Positions 1 through 9,380 are shown, numbered from the stretch's first letter. The stretch: 50,852 nucleotides of DNA from Bacteroidetes bacterium UBA7692 (GCA_002482725.1 DLGO01000068.1:23229-74080); one strand, 5' to 3'. The notes: a model not told the origin generated them from the sequence alone. Numbers and translations are program-made.

Positions 1-49
1 AAATCGCGTTTTTTCAGCCTTTTTGAAACTGTTAAAATCTGCGGTACCC
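1..49 (+). repeat. Left copy of a 49-base inverted terminal repeat
   Basis: The first 49 bases are the exact reverse complement of the last 49 bases of the window. Beyond base 49 the two copies stay recognisably alike for about 35 more bases without gaps, but with many substitutions. No transposase or integrase lies nearby. The most likely reading is a member of a dispersed non-coding repeat family where the assembly stopped. A real inverted-repeat boundary is possible but unproven. Confidence 0.9.
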
Positions 50-499
50 CATTGCGGTATATCTGTCTGCATTCTATGCTGTTCGCCATGTTGCGCAGCG
101 CATGTATAACTTCAGATAAAAAAGGGTTCTTTGAACCCATTTCTCCGTTTGGTTGGAAACCAATCGAACGCAATAGCCCAATTCCCTATTTGTATTTCCG
201 TGTAATCCGTTAATCCGTGATTCAGACAAAAAACAAAAAAAGAACGTTCCGGGTCTTTAACCCACGCGCTAATATAAATCCGCACCCTATCCGACTCTAG
301 CAAAAAAAGCGGCAAAATGCATCAACCACCTCAACCCTTTAACTATCAACGCTTATAGCACATTTTAAAAAATGTTATCGCCTTGTTTTTATTGCTGTTT
401 TAGTGGTAAGGATTTTTACCACTTGGCATTCTGTCATTTAATCGTTTCAATACTTGCATTTTAAAATATGGGTTATATATTTATATAAAATCTAACCAC
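50..499. other. Non-coding left flank with degenerate repeats
   Basis: No convincing gene lies here. A 67-codon open frame on the minus strand (112-315) overlaps the repeat block at 203-320 and has no family resemblance, so I do not call it. The bases from about 360 to 495 are AT-rich and presumably hold the promoter of the T9SS protein that starts at 500. I could not pick out a clean -33/-7 pair. Confidence 0.6.
203..320 (+). repeat. Diverged intergenic repeat, left copy
   Basis: This block can be aligned by eye with the reverse complement of 50401-50528. Shared landmarks, in the same order, are an AATCCGnnAATCCGnGATTCAG run, a GAACG segment followed by a GGnnTTTAA segment, and a CGACTCTnGCAAAAAA segment followed by GCGGC. 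Spacing differs by small indels. It does not look like coding sequence and appears to be an old copy of a non-coding repeat family. Confidence 0.7.
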
Positions 500-3400
500 A
501 TGAAAAACCGCTGCATCTCTTTGGCGCTGCTCCTATTGTTTTGCAATATTGCTGCCAAGGCCCAATGGGTGCCAATTCCACAGCCGTTCGCAAATTACAT
601 TAAGACTCAGATATCCGCCTCGGCTATTAATGGTAGCCAGTTGGATACAACCAATGCTGCTATCATTGCATTGACATATCTTAGTTTACAAGATTATTCA
701 TTTTCTCAGGTTGCAGATTTTACCGGAATTCAATATTTCGATGGGTTAACTTCTCTTACGATAAGAAACAGTACCGCAACCTTTATTCCTCCTTTACCAC
801 AGGGTATAACTGAATTAAGTTTGGAGTTTGATGAGGTTTCTGTGTATAATAATCTTCCTCCAGGCCTTACAGGATTATATATTAGCCTGGCAAGTGCTTC
901 TTTTAATGTTGCTTCTAATGTGTCTATTCCCTCATTCCCATCTACTATCACCATCCTGAATATTTTTGGTTATATCAGCCCAAATCCGCTACCCGCCTTT
1001 CCTCCCAATCTAACGGAATTGTATTTACAGCGCTACGGCAATACAGCCCTACCTTTCCTTCCAAACTCAGTGCGTTATCTGATGTTTGCTAATTCAGGTA
1101 TAAGAGCCATACCAAACATCCCAAATAGTTTGGAACGACTGGATGTTTCACATTGTGCTGATATGACTTATCTACAATCTACGGCTAACAGTAACTTACA
1201 TACACTTTTTGCCTCTAGTTCAGGGCTTACTGATATTGGTTTGTTTCCACCATCCATCTCAAGTGTTAACCTGGCATTTTGCCCATTGACATCCTTATCT
1301 TATCTACCAGATAATTTAGATGAATTGGTTTTGTTTGGGTCATCAATTACCTATGTCCCAAGTACACCAATATCGTTGAATTCACTTTGGCTTAATAGAT
1401 GCAGCGAAGTTAATATTCAGGATTTTTTGGATAAAGTAAATTTTCAAAGTGGGGGAACTTGTTTTTTGAATGAAAATGGGCTTACTGCTGTTCCCAAATT
1501 TAAGACAGGACTTGTATTAAATGAATTGTATCTGTCGGGTAATAATTTTAATACTATTAATCTGGATAGCATACCTAAGGTAACAAGTTATTTGCACATA
1601 GATACTTGCAATTTAATTGAATTGGAGGGCAGTAGTATAAATGCGGAATATGTGCATCTTGAAAATAATAATCTAGCTTGTATTCCTCTTTTGGGTAATC
1701 GGGTTAAAGAATTGTTTGTGGCAGGAAATGATATTTCATGTCTTCCGAATATTCCACCTCCGGCACAAGGCTTTGTATGCGATATGCCGCTCCCTGCTTG
1801 CCAAACGGGTTGTGCATTATACCCTGTTGTAAAAGGTAATGTTTTTTCCGATGTTGATCAAAACGGAATAAATGATAGTGGGGAAGTTGGGCTTGCCCAG
1901 ATTTTGGTCAAGCTAAATGGACTTAATTCAATAGTAAAAACAGATTCATTAGGCAATTTTCAGTTTAGGTGTTACCCGGGCCAAGCCTATGATTTGGAAG
2001 TGTTTCCATATTCACCTTATTCTGTAATTACTACTCCGGCTATTGCATTGCATATCGCACCCATGGTTTCCGGAGTGGTCGATTCTTTGCGTAATATAGG
2101 GATATATACTCCATCTGTTAATGATATTCAAATAAAGATTACACCCCTTGATTTTCCTCGGCCCGGCCTTAAGGTAAATTATAGAATTTCCGTTTCTAAT
2201 CCTGGTTCTATCCCCCAAACAGGAGTTGCTGGTTTTAAATTTGACCCTTTATTGACTTTCCAATCTGCTTCTGCTTCCGGTATCTATGCAGGTGATTCCG
2301 TTGCATGGATATTTTCCAATTTGCTCTCTGGTCAAACGGTACAGTTTAATGCCATATTTAGTATTCCTACGTCTATGCCTTTGGGAGCTACATTATGCTC
2401 CCGCGCAATCGCCAATGGTAACACGCCTGACACCATCATTTACAACAACAGGGATTCCATATGCCAAACGGTAATCGGTCCCTATGATCCGAATGATAAA
2501 ACCGCATATCCGGGCGAGATACTTACCAAAGAAGAAATGCTTTCCGGCGAAGGCATCGACTATGTGGTGCGCTTCCAGAATACAGGCACTGCTTCTGCTA
2601 TCAATGTAAGGGTAGAAGATACCATATCCCCGCTTATGGAAGCAGCTACCATACGCATGATTGCCTCCAGCCATGTAAACGAGTGGCGTATCGACAGCGG
2701 CAATGTGCTAAAGGTATTTTTCGACAATATCAACCTGCCCGATAGCGGCGCCAATGAACTTTTGAGCCACGGCTTCTTCCGCTACAGCATTAAGCCAAAG
2801 GCCGGAACGGCCATTGGCGATAGCATCAAAAACACAGCCCTTATTTATTTCGATTTTAATGCCCCTATTGTTACCAATACCGTTAAAACTGATGTAACAA
2901 CACTTTTTGCTATACCTATAGCACCACAAACGGTATGCGAAGGCCAGCCACTTAACCTAAACTTTACCGATAACCCTGCTATCAGCAAAATAGAATGGCT
3001 GAGGAATGATACAGCGCTTGGCATATATGGTGCTTCGCTAAATATCCCGAATGCTACCCTTGCCCACAATGGCCAATACTCGGTAAGGATTACATTGAAC
3101 AACGATGCGGTATTCTCAAGTGCCAAATCAATGGTTTCCGTCAATCCAAGCTTTATACCATCTGTTTCCATTGCGCAAACAACACAAAATGCCTGCTCAG
3201 GCAGCCTTGTGTCTTTCGCTGCTAATCCAAATAACGGTGGCACACTACCGGTATACCAATGGTTGATAAACGGTGCATTGAACTTCTCCGGGGGCGATGT
3301 GCTGTCTGTTACACTCAACCGAAACGATGAAGTGAAAGCAGTAATGAACAGTTCATTGTCTTGTGTTACTACACCAAATGATACTTCAAATCTGTTGCTG

Positions 3401-4426
3401 GCTGTCATGGATACCTTGTCTACAACATCAATTACCATAGTTGCACCAACTGGCATCTGCGAAGGGCAGAGCGCAGCTATCGCCACAGTAGCCAATAATG
3501 CAGGCAACGCAGCTGTATACCAATGGAGCATAAACGGGCAGGTAGTGCAGAATGCCAACACAGCGGCTCTAACCACCACACTACAGAATAGCGATGTGGT
3601 AGGAGTGAAGCTTATCAGCAGTCTGCAATGCGTTACAGAGGATACAGTATCTGCTACACAGAATATCACCACCACAGCCGCGGTAGTTCCTACCATTGCA
3701 CTTTCCGCTTCTGCTGACAACAATATCTGCAATGGCTCATCCCAATCATTCAAAGTCTCAACCACCAATCAGGGTCAAACGCCTGTGTACACATGGTACT
3801 TGAATGGTACGCCGGTATCGGGCCTCACCAGCGACTCTGTACAGTTGTCAAACCTTACAGATGGCGATATAATTCAGGCCGTATTGCAGAGTAGTGCCAC
3901 ATGTGCTACCCCTGCGCAGGTATCTTCCCTAACGGACACTGTAGAGGTAATCCCTGCACCCGACAAGCCAACCATTACCCAATCCGGTAGCACCCTTACA
4001 GCGGATGCCTTAGATGGCATCCAATGGTTGCTGAACGGCACACCTGTGCAAGGAGCCAATAGCGCATCATACACCGCAGAAGTGAATGGTGTTTACAGTG
4101 TGCTGGTTACGGATAACAATGGATGCACGGCCCTCTCGGATACCATCGGCATGCGAATACTATCCTTAGGCAGTATCGATATTTCTCAAGCTATCTCAGT
4201 TTACCCCAATCCGTTTTCATCACAGGTAACCTTGCAGCTGGATGCAGATCTAAGCGCAGATTCATGGAGCTTCAAGCTGCTGAATGTATCTGGCCAAACC
4301 ATTCTACAGGCAGGCGTCTCACAGAGCATAACCACCCTCAATATGGAGCAGGTTGCTTCTGGTGTTTACATGCTGCATGTACAGGGTTCTAACGGTAACA
4401 AGGCTTTCAGATTGGTGAAATATTAG
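500..4426 (+). CDS. Large modular T9SS-exported surface protein (LRR-like, SdrD B-like, Ig-like)
   Basis: This 1308-residue exported protein has a signal peptide (about residues 1-22, ending AKAQ). Residues about 60-430 are leucine-rich-repeat-like, with repeated L-P-x-x-L-x-x-L-x-L units of about 21 residues. Residues about 445-525 form an SdrD B-like or Cna B-like repeat (GNVFSDVDQNGIND). A DUF11-like beta domain follows, then a domain starting DPNDKTAYPGE at about 662-790 that is common in Bacteroidota surface proteins (DUF7619 type). Several Ig-like domains run to about 1215. The last roughly 75 residues (YPNPF at about 1235) match the T9SS type A sorting domain, so it should be secreted and attached to the cell surface. 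Its substrate is unknown. The 5-prime half is clearly more AT-rich than the 3-prime half, which suggests a mosaic gene. Confidence 0.9.
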   Translation: MKNRCISLALLLLFCNIAAKAQWVPIPQPFANYIKTQISASAINGSQLDTTNAAIIALTYLSLQDYSFSQVADFTGIQYFDGLTSLTIRNSTATFIPPLPQGITELSLEFDEVSVYNNLPPGLTGLYISLASASFNVASNVSIPSFPSTITILNIFGYISPNPLPAFPPNLTELYLQRYGNTALPFLPNSVRYLMFANSGIRAIPNIPNSLERLDVSHCADMTYLQSTANSNLHTLFASSSGLTDIGLFPPSISSVNLAFCPLTSLSYLPDNLDELVLFGSSITYVPSTPISLNSLWLNRCSEVNIQDFLDKVNFQSGGTCFLNENGLTAVPKFKTGLVLNELYLSGNNFNTINLDSIPKVTSYLHIDTCNLIELEGSSINAEYVHLENNNLACIPLLGNRVKELFVAGNDISCLPNIPPPAQGFVCDMPLPACQTGCALYPVVKGNVFSDVDQNGINDSGEVGLAQILVKLNGLNSIVKTDSLGNFQFRCYPGQAYDLEVFPYSPYSVITTPAIALHIAPMVSGVVDSLRNIGIYTPSVNDIQIKITPLDFPRPGLKVNYRISVSNPGSIPQTGVAGFKFDPLLTFQSASASGIYAGDSVAWIFSNLLSGQTVQFNAIFSIPTSMPLGATLCSRAIANGNTPDTIIYNNRDSICQTVIGPYDPNDKTAYPGEILTKEEMLSGEGIDYVVRFQNTGTASAINVRVEDTISPLMEAATIRMIASSHVNEWRIDSGNVLKVFFDNINLPDSGANELLSHGFFRYSIKPKAGTAIGDSIKNTALIYFDFNAPIVTNTVKTDVTTLFAIPIAPQTVCEGQPLNLNFTDNPAISKIEWLRNDTALGIYGASLNIPNATLAHNGQYSVRITLNNDAVFSSAKSMVSVNPSFIPSVSIAQTTQNACSGSLVSFAANPNNGGTLPVYQWLINGALNFSGGDVLSVTLNRNDEVKAVMNSSLSCVTTPNDTSNLLLAVMDTLSTTSITIVAPTGICEGQSAAIATVANNAGNAAVYQWSINGQVVQNANTAALTTTLQNSDVVGVKLISSLQCVTEDTVSATQNITTTAAVVPTIALSASADNNICNGSSQSFKVSTTNQGQTPVYTWYLNGTPVSGLTSDSVQLSNLTDGDIIQAVLQSSATCATPAQVSSLTDTVEVIPAPDKPTITQSGSTLTADALDGIQWLLNGTPVQGANSASYTAEVNGVYSVLVTDNNGCTALSDTIGMRILSLGSIDISQAISVYPNPFSSQVTLQLDADLSADSWSFKLLNVSGQTILQAGVSQSITTLNMEQVASGVYMLHVQGSNGNKAFRLVKY

Positions 4427-4441
4427 GAAAGAAACCAAAAA

Positions 4442-4477
4442 AAATGGCGGACTGTGGTTACAGTCCGCCATTTTTTT
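4442..4477. terminator. Bidirectional Rho-independent terminator
   Basis: A perfect stem pairs 4444-4454 (ATGGCGGACTG) with 4461-4471 around a six-base loop. A-runs and T-runs sit on the two sides. It lies between the convergent T9SS gene and clpX and can serve both. Confidence 0.9.
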
Positions 4478-4493
4478 AAGCTATAATTTCCGC

Positions 4494-5732
4494 TTACGCT
4501 ACCTTCAGCAACTGAGGCTCCAGGCCTTCAAATCTTTGCTCGGCATATTCGCGGGTTACTACAAATTCTTTTACGTTTTTCTCAGATGGCAATTCGAACA
4601 TCGCATCCGTCATTACTGCTTCGCATATAGTGCGCAAGCCGCGCGCCCCAAGGCCCAGGTTTATCGCTCGCTCCACTATGTAGTCCAGTGCGCCATCTTC
4701 AAACCTCAGGTTGATGCCCTCCAGTTTAAACAGTTTTTTGAACTGCTTGATGATAGCATTCTTAGGCTCCGTCAATATCAGTTTCAATGCAGCTTTATCC
4801 AATGGGTTCAGGTGCGTTATCACCGGCAAGCGGCCTATCAGCTCGGGTATCAGCCCAAAGCTGCGTATGTCGGCAGCGCCTATGTACTTCAGCATGTTCT
4901 CAGAATCCACTTTATCGCGCTCGGCACCTTTTTTGAATCCCACTTTGCTCTGGTTCATCCTGTTCGCTATTATCTTGTCTATGCCTTCGAATGCACCGCC
5001 GCATATAAACAGAATGTTCGAGGTATCCACCTTCACCAGCTTCTGGTCCGGGTGCTTGCGCCCGCCTTGCGGTGGCACCATCACTTCCGAACCTTCCAAT
5101 AGTTTCAGCATACCCTGTTGCACACCCTCACCGCTCACGTCGCGGGTTATGGATGGGTTGTCGCCCTTGCGCGCAATTTTATCGATCTCGTCTATGTATA
5201 CGATGCCCATTTCGGCAGCCTTTACATCATAGTTGCACACCTGCAGCAGGCGCGAAAGTATGCTCTCTACATCTTCGCCCACATAGCCCGCTTCGGTAAA
5301 TACCGTGGCATCTGCTATGGCAAACGGCACGTTCAGGTACTTGGCTATAGAGCGCGCCAGCAATGTTTTGCCGGTACCCGTATTGCCCGATATCAGTATG
5401 TTCGATTTTTCTATCTCCACATCATCTATGCGTGGCTGCGATATGCGCTTGTAGTGGTTGTACACTGCTACAGCTATCACTTTTTTCGCCTCATCCTGCC
5501 CTATTACATATTGGTTCAGGTGGTTGAATATCTCCTTTGGTTTCAGGCTGTCGGTCAACTGAAACTTGTTCGCTTGCTTCGCCTGCTTGGTGCCTATTTC
5601 GTCTGACACTATCTGGTTGGCCTGGCCTATGCAGTTTTCGCATATATGCCCCTCCGATCCCGATATCAGTATCTGAACGTCGCGCTTTTTCCTAAGGCAA
5701 AATGAGCAATGTGGCTCCAGTTCTTTTTTCAT
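4494..5732 (-). CDS. clpX: ATP-dependent Clp protease ATP-binding subunit ClpX
   Basis: ClpX is the hexameric AAA+ unfoldase that recognises tagged substrates and feeds them to ClpP in the cytoplasm. The 412-residue length is normal. The N-terminal zinc-binding domain shows four ligands (C9, C12, C31, C34). Walker A is GNTGTGKT at about 115-122 and Walker B is VYIDEID at about 177-183. The ADIRSFGLIPELIGRLPV stretch is typical of ClpX. The VGF at the SKVGFKKG site matches the ClpP-contacting IGF-type loop. No clpP lies in this window, so the partner must be encoded elsewhere. The gene converges with the T9SS protein and is probably transcribed alone from its own promoter in the 186-base gap upstream. 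Confidence 0.97.
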   Translation of the reverse strand: MKKELEPHCSFCLRKKRDVQILISGSEGHICENCIGQANQIVSDEIGTKQAKQANKFQLTDSLKPKEIFNHLNQYVIGQDEAKKVIAVAVYNHYKRISQPRIDDVEIEKSNILISGNTGTGKTLLARSIAKYLNVPFAIADATVFTEAGYVGEDVESILSRLLQVCNYDVKAAEMGIVYIDEIDKIARKGDNPSITRDVSGEGVQQGMLKLLEGSEVMVPPQGGRKHPDQKLVKVDTSNILFICGGAFEGIDKIIANRMNQSKVGFKKGAERDKVDSENMLKYIGAADIRSFGLIPELIGRLPVITHLNPLDKAALKLILTEPKNAIIKQFKKLFKLEGINLRFEDGALDYIVERAINLGLGARGLRTICEAVMTDAMFELPSEKNVKEFVVTREYAEQRFEGLEPQLLKVA

Positions 5733-5796
5733 CTTCTTTTATCTCTGATTAATATAGCCGTTTTTCTGCCGGCTGTCAATTATGCAACCTTAGTCG

Positions 5797-5804
5797 CAAA
5801 TATA
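5797..5804 (-). promoter_or_regulatory. Candidate -7 box upstream of clpX
   Basis: The minus strand reads TATATTTG, which fits the Bacteroidota TAnnTTTG -7 consensus, 64 bases before the clpX start. I see no TTTG at the expected -33 spacing, so support is partial. A short palindrome (CCCTAAAATTAGGG) at 5827-5840 lies just upstream. Confidence 0.35.
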
Positions 5805-5901
5805 TAGGCAAACGCTGCACGCCATTCCCTAAAATTAGGGTATTTACAGCTACTTAACTAATTATAATAAATTTCCCCCTGACCGAAAGCGTATTTAATC
5901 C

Positions 5902-5909
5902 TACTTTCG
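5902..5909 (+). promoter_or_regulatory. Candidate -7 box upstream of the CDF transporter gene
   Basis: TACTTTCG is one base from the TAnnTTTG consensus. It ends 9 bases before the ATG at 5919, which would give a very short leader. No clear -33 element is visible. Confidence 0.3.
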
Positions 5910-5918
5910 CCCTCCCAA

Positions 5919-6563
5919 ATGGCTCATTCGCACGATCACGATCATTCGCATTACCACCACCACTCCCAGGAGCGCAGTACGCGTATTGTTGTGTTTATAT
6001 CCTTCATTACCATGATTTTGGAACTGTATTTTGGCAAGATGGCCAACTCCCGCGCTTTGTGGATGGATGGGCTGCACATGCTTACCCACGTGCTGGTACT
6101 GGTTATTTCCTGGTTCGCCTATCTGTACATCAGAATGAAAGCGCAGGAGCTTACCCACGAAAAGAAGCATCGCGTGGTATCCCTTGCTGGTTTTGCCAGT
6201 GCTATTATTCTATTGGTGGTTACGCTTTGGGGCTTGTACGAAACTGTTTTTCCGCACGAGCATGAGGGCATAAAAATCGGCGAACAGGCACTGTTGATTG
6301 CTTGTATCGGTTTGGTGGTAAATGGTGTAAGCGCTTACCTGCTCCACAGGGAAGAAGAGCATACAGACCACAATCTGAAAGCTGCTTACCTGCACGTGCT
6401 CAGCGATGTGATGCTAAGCTTCCTGGCTATCCTTTCTATCGTGGTGGGCATGTACACAGGCATTACCTGGCTCGATGTAGCCTGCGCAGTTATCGGCTCT
6501 GTAGTGATACTGCAGTGGAGCATCGGCCTCATCCGCAAGTCATGGCGCGAAGCCTTGGGTTAA
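5919..6563 (+). CDS. Cation diffusion facilitator (DmeF-like), membrane part only
   Basis: This 214-residue inner-membrane protein resembles the transmembrane part of cation diffusion facilitators, which expel divalent metals by proton exchange. The N terminus is histidine-rich (HSHDHDHSHYHHH), as in many CDF metal-binding tails. The second-helix metal site reads DGLHMLTH, so the usual second Asp is replaced by His, as in the DmeF cobalt/nickel subgroup. The fifth-helix site is HVLSDV. Another short His/Glu-rich stretch (HREEEHTDH) precedes that helix. Typical CDF proteins continue into a cytoplasmic domain of about 80 residues after the last helix. This one stops shortly after it, at WREALG. 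The fold assignment is firm and the metal is inferred. Confidence 0.85.
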   Translation: MAHSHDHDHSHYHHHSQERSTRIVVFISFITMILELYFGKMANSRALWMDGLHMLTHVLVLVISWFAYLYIRMKAQELTHEKKHRVVSLAGFASAIILLVVTLWGLYETVFPHEHEGIKIGEQALLIACIGLVVNGVSAYLLHREEEHTDHNLKAAYLHVLSDVMLSFLAILSIVVGMYTGITWLDVACAVIGSVVILQWSIGLIRKSWREALG

Positions 6564-6602
6564 TTATCCGCTATCTCTCTGCTCTGTTTCTCCGCCCTTA
6601 AT

Positions 6603-7511
6603 TTACACCGCCACTTCCGCAGCTATATGCGGATAAGGCTCGTATTGCGATAAGGTAAAGTCCTCGTACTTAAATCCGAAAATATCTTTCACTTCCGTGT
6701 TGATGCTCAATACCGGCAACGCCTTTGGCGTGCGGGTCAGCTGCAGTTTTGCCTGCTCTATATGGTTGGAATATAAATGTGCATCGCCCAGCGTATGAAC
6801 AAAGTCGCCGTAGTCCAGGTCACATACCTGCGCTATCATCATCGTCAGCAATGCGTAAGAAGCTATGTTGAACGGTACCCCCAAAAATACATCTGCACTG
6901 CGCTGGTATAGCTGGCAGCTGAGCTTGCCCTTGGTTTCGCCTTTTTCTTTATTCGGTGGTGCTACATAAAACTGGAACATGGTATGGCACGGCGGCAGTG
7001 CCATCTGGTCTACCAGCGGCACGTTCCACGCGCTTACGATCAGCCTGCGCGAATCCGGATTGCGCTTTATCTGTGCTATCAGCTTGGTTATCTGGTCTAC
7101 GGTTGCATTGTCCGCACCCTGCCAGCTGCGCCATTGCTTGCCATACACAGGGCCTAGTTCTCCCCATTGCTTGGCAAAGGCATCGTCTGTGGCTATTTTT
7201 CTGGCAAATTCCTTTATGTCCTCACCGCCAAACTCCGCACTCTTTTTATACGTTTCATAAGGCCAGTCGTCCCATATACGCACACCGTTTTGGCACAGGT
7301 ACTGTATGTTGGTGTCCCCGTTCAGAAACCACAACAGCTCGTGGATGATTGATTTTGTATGCAGCTTTTTTGTCGTCACCAGTGGAAAGCCATCTTTCAG
7401 GTTGAAGCGCATCTGATAGCCAAACACACTGTAGGTGCCGGTACCTGTGCGGTCTTCTTTCCATACGCCCGAGTCCAATATATGCTGTAGTAACTGATGG
7501 TATTGCTGCAT
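6603..7511 (-). CDS. thyA: Thymidylate synthase
   Basis: ThyA methylates dUMP to dTMP using methylenetetrahydrofolate, the committed step for DNA thymine. The 302-residue protein carries the family landmarks: DRTGTGTYSVFG near the N terminus, RRLIVSAWN, the catalytic cysteine in LPPCHTMFQF (Cys175), QLYQRSADVFLGVPFN, and the HxYxNH dUMP-binding run (HLYSNHIEQ). It lies 15 bases downstream of uvrC on the same strand, so the two are probably cotranscribed. It converges with the CDF transporter gene. I see no folA (dihydrofolate reductase) beside it, although the two are often paired. Confidence 0.98.
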   Translation of the reverse strand: MQQYHQLLQHILDSGVWKEDRTGTGTYSVFGYQMRFNLKDGFPLVTTKKLHTKSIIHELLWFLNGDTNIQYLCQNGVRIWDDWPYETYKKSAEFGGEDIKEFARKIATDDAFAKQWGELGPVYGKQWRSWQGADNATVDQITKLIAQIKRNPDSRRLIVSAWNVPLVDQMALPPCHTMFQFYVAPPNKEKGETKGKLSCQLYQRSADVFLGVPFNIASYALLTMMIAQVCDLDYGDFVHTLGDAHLYSNHIEQAKLQLTRTPKALPVLSINTEVKDIFGFKYEDFTLSQYEPYPHIAAEVAV

Positions 7512-7526
7512 GGCAGTAAAGATAAT

Positions 7527-9380
7527 TTATTCTGTTATTTCGGGCGTTGCTGTGGTGTCGGCAACCGGTGCTTCCGGCTCACTGAAGTAGGCCAATATTA
7601 TCTCTGCACGTGCTTTTCCCACTATGGCGGTTATTTCTTCACGTGTGCCTTCACGTAGTTTTTTAACACTTTTAAAGTGCTTCAGCAGCAGCTCCGTAGT
7701 TTTTTCGCCTATGCCTTCTATGCCTACCAGCTCTGTTTTGGTAAAAGCCTTGCTCCTGCGGTCGCGGTGCTTGGTTATGCCAAACCGGTGCGCCTCATCC
7801 CTCATTTTCTGTATCAGTTTCAGGCTCTCGCTCTTCTTGTTGATGTACAGCGGCATCGGGTCTTCGGGGTAGTATATTTCCTCCAGTCTTTTGGCTATGC
7901 CCACTATCGGCACCTTGCCGTACAGGTCTAGTTTTTTCAGGCTTTCTACGGCACTGCTCAGCTGCCCTTTACCACCATCCACTATTATCAGCTGAGGTAG
8001 CGGCTGTCCTTCTTCGGTCAGGCGTTTGTACCTGCGGTATATCACCTCTTCCATGGTGGCAAAGTCATCAGGCCCTTCCACCGTCCTTACGTTGAATATG
8101 CGGTAGTCGCGCTTGCTGGGCTTGGCATCGCGGAACACCACACAGGCGCTTACAGGGTTGGTGCCTTGTATGTTCGAGTTGTCGAAACACTCTATATGCC
8201 TCGGAAGCTCCTTCAGTTTCAGGTCGTCTTTCAGGGTGCGCATAATTCGGAACGACGGGTTCTTTTCTTCGCTCGTCATCTGCTGCTTCATCTTTTCCTC
8301 TTTGGCATACAGCGCGTTGCGTGTAGCCAGCTCCAACAGCTTTTTCTTATCGCCTGCCAGTGGTATTATGTGCTTGTAGCCTTCTATCGGCAGGTCTATT
8401 TCAAAGGGCACTATCAATTCATCGCCCCGCTCTTCTATAGCCACTTCGGGCGACAGGTTTTCTATGATCACCAATGCCAGTATTTCCTCCCTGGACTCAT
8501 CCAGTACTTTTTTTACCTCTATGGCACGGGTTTGTATAATGGTGCCATTGCTTATTTTCAGGAAGCTGATAAACGCAAAGCCTTCCATTTCGGTATAGCC
8601 GTACACATCCAGGTTATGTAGCGTCGGGCTTACTATAGTGCTCTTGCTCTGCCACGCTTTCAGTATCTCTATCTTCTCTTTAAACTCATTGGCATGCTCA
8701 AAGTCCATCTGCTCGGCAAAGCCGTTCATGCGCTTTTTCAGGTAGTTCAGCACCGAGGGGAAATTGCTCTTCAGCAGGTTCTTTATCTCGGCCATGTTAT
8801 CATCGTATTCCTGCTTCGATTGTAGCGCCTGACAAGGCCCCAGGCAGTTTTTTATATGGTACTCCAGGCATACCTTAAACTTGCCCGCTTCTATATTTTT
8901 ATCGGTAAGCGCCAGCGTGCAGGTGCGCACCGGAAATATCGATGTGAGCAGGCTCAGCACATTCCGCACATTGTTTACAGATGTGTATGGCCCCAGGTAG
9001 GTACTGCCATCCCTTATCACCCTGCGCGTCAGGAATATCCTCGGGAAGTCTTCCTTTTTTATAACGATATACGGGTACGACTTATCATCTTTCAGGTCCA
9101 CATTGTACCTGGGCTGGTGCTGCTTTATCAGCGCATTTTCCAATAGGAAAGCATCCTGCTCTGTACTTACTATCGTAAACTCTATACGCGCTATATAGCG
9201 TATCATGGTCTTTATGCGGAAGCTCAGGTCGCCATTGTTGAAATAGCTGCTCACGCGCTTGCGCAGGCTCTTGGCCTTGCCTATATACAGTATCTCTTCA
9301 TCACTGTTTATATAGCGGTACACACCCGGCTGGTCGGGTACACTATCGCGGTATTTCTCTCTGTATTCTTCCGGCGTCAT
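7527..9380 (-). CDS. uvrC: Excinuclease ABC subunit C
   Basis: UvrC makes the two incisions of nucleotide excision repair after UvrAB has marked the lesion. The 617-residue protein has the normal length and domain order. An N-terminal GIY-YIG nuclease comes first (GVYRYIN ... LYIGKAKSLRKR, about residues 19-50). A cysteine-bearing linker (CLEYHIKNCLGPCQ) and a UVR motif region (about 200-235) follow. Next is the RNase H-like C-terminal nuclease (ECFDNSNIQGTNPV, IIVDGGKGQL, HRFGITKHR). A terminal helix-hairpin-helix segment (LVGIEGIGEKT) comes near the end. It sits between ppx and thyA in a minus-strand run, 73 bases after ppx. Confidence 0.98.
   Translation of the reverse strand: MTPEEYREKYRDSVPDQPGVYRYINSDEEILYIGKAKSLRKRVSSYFNNGDLSFRIKTMIRYIARIEFTIVSTEQDAFLLENALIKQHQPRYNVDLKDDKSYPYIVIKKEDFPRIFLTRRVIRDGSTYLGPYTSVNNVRNVLSLLTSIFPVRTCTLALTDKNIEAGKFKVCLEYHIKNCLGPCQALQSKQEYDDNMAEIKNLLKSNFPSVLNYLKKRMNGFAEQMDFEHANEFKEKIEILKAWQSKSTIVSPTLHNLDVYGYTEMEGFAFISFLKISNGTIIQTRAIEVKKVLDESREEILALVIIENLSPEVAIEERGDELIVPFEIDLPIEGYKHIIPLAGDKKKLLELATRNALYAKEEKMKQQMTSEEKNPSFRIMRTLKDDLKLKELPRHIECFDNSNIQGTNPVSACVVFRDAKPSKRDYRIFNVRTVEGPDDFATMEEVIYRRYKRLTEEGQPLPQLIIVDGGKGQLSSAVESLKKLDLYGKVPIVGIAKRLEEIYYPEDPMPLYINKKSESLKLIQKMRDEAHRFGITKHRDRRSKAFTKTELVGIEGIGEKTTELLLKHFKSVKKLREGTREEITAIVGKARAEIILAYFSEPEAPVADTTATPEITE

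Noticed and set aside
112..315. 67-codon minus-strand frame in the left flank
   Set aside because: It overlaps the degenerate repeat block, lacks a ribosome site and family match, and resembles translated intergenic repeat.
2845..3768. 307-codon open frame antisense to the first T9SS protein
   Set aside because: It lies wholly within a well-supported Ig-like region on the plus strand and its peptide is low-complexity V/T/A-rich.
4536..5606. Plus-strand frames over clpX (188, 173 and 162 codons)
   Set aside because: They overlap one of the most conserved proteins in the window and lack any domain.
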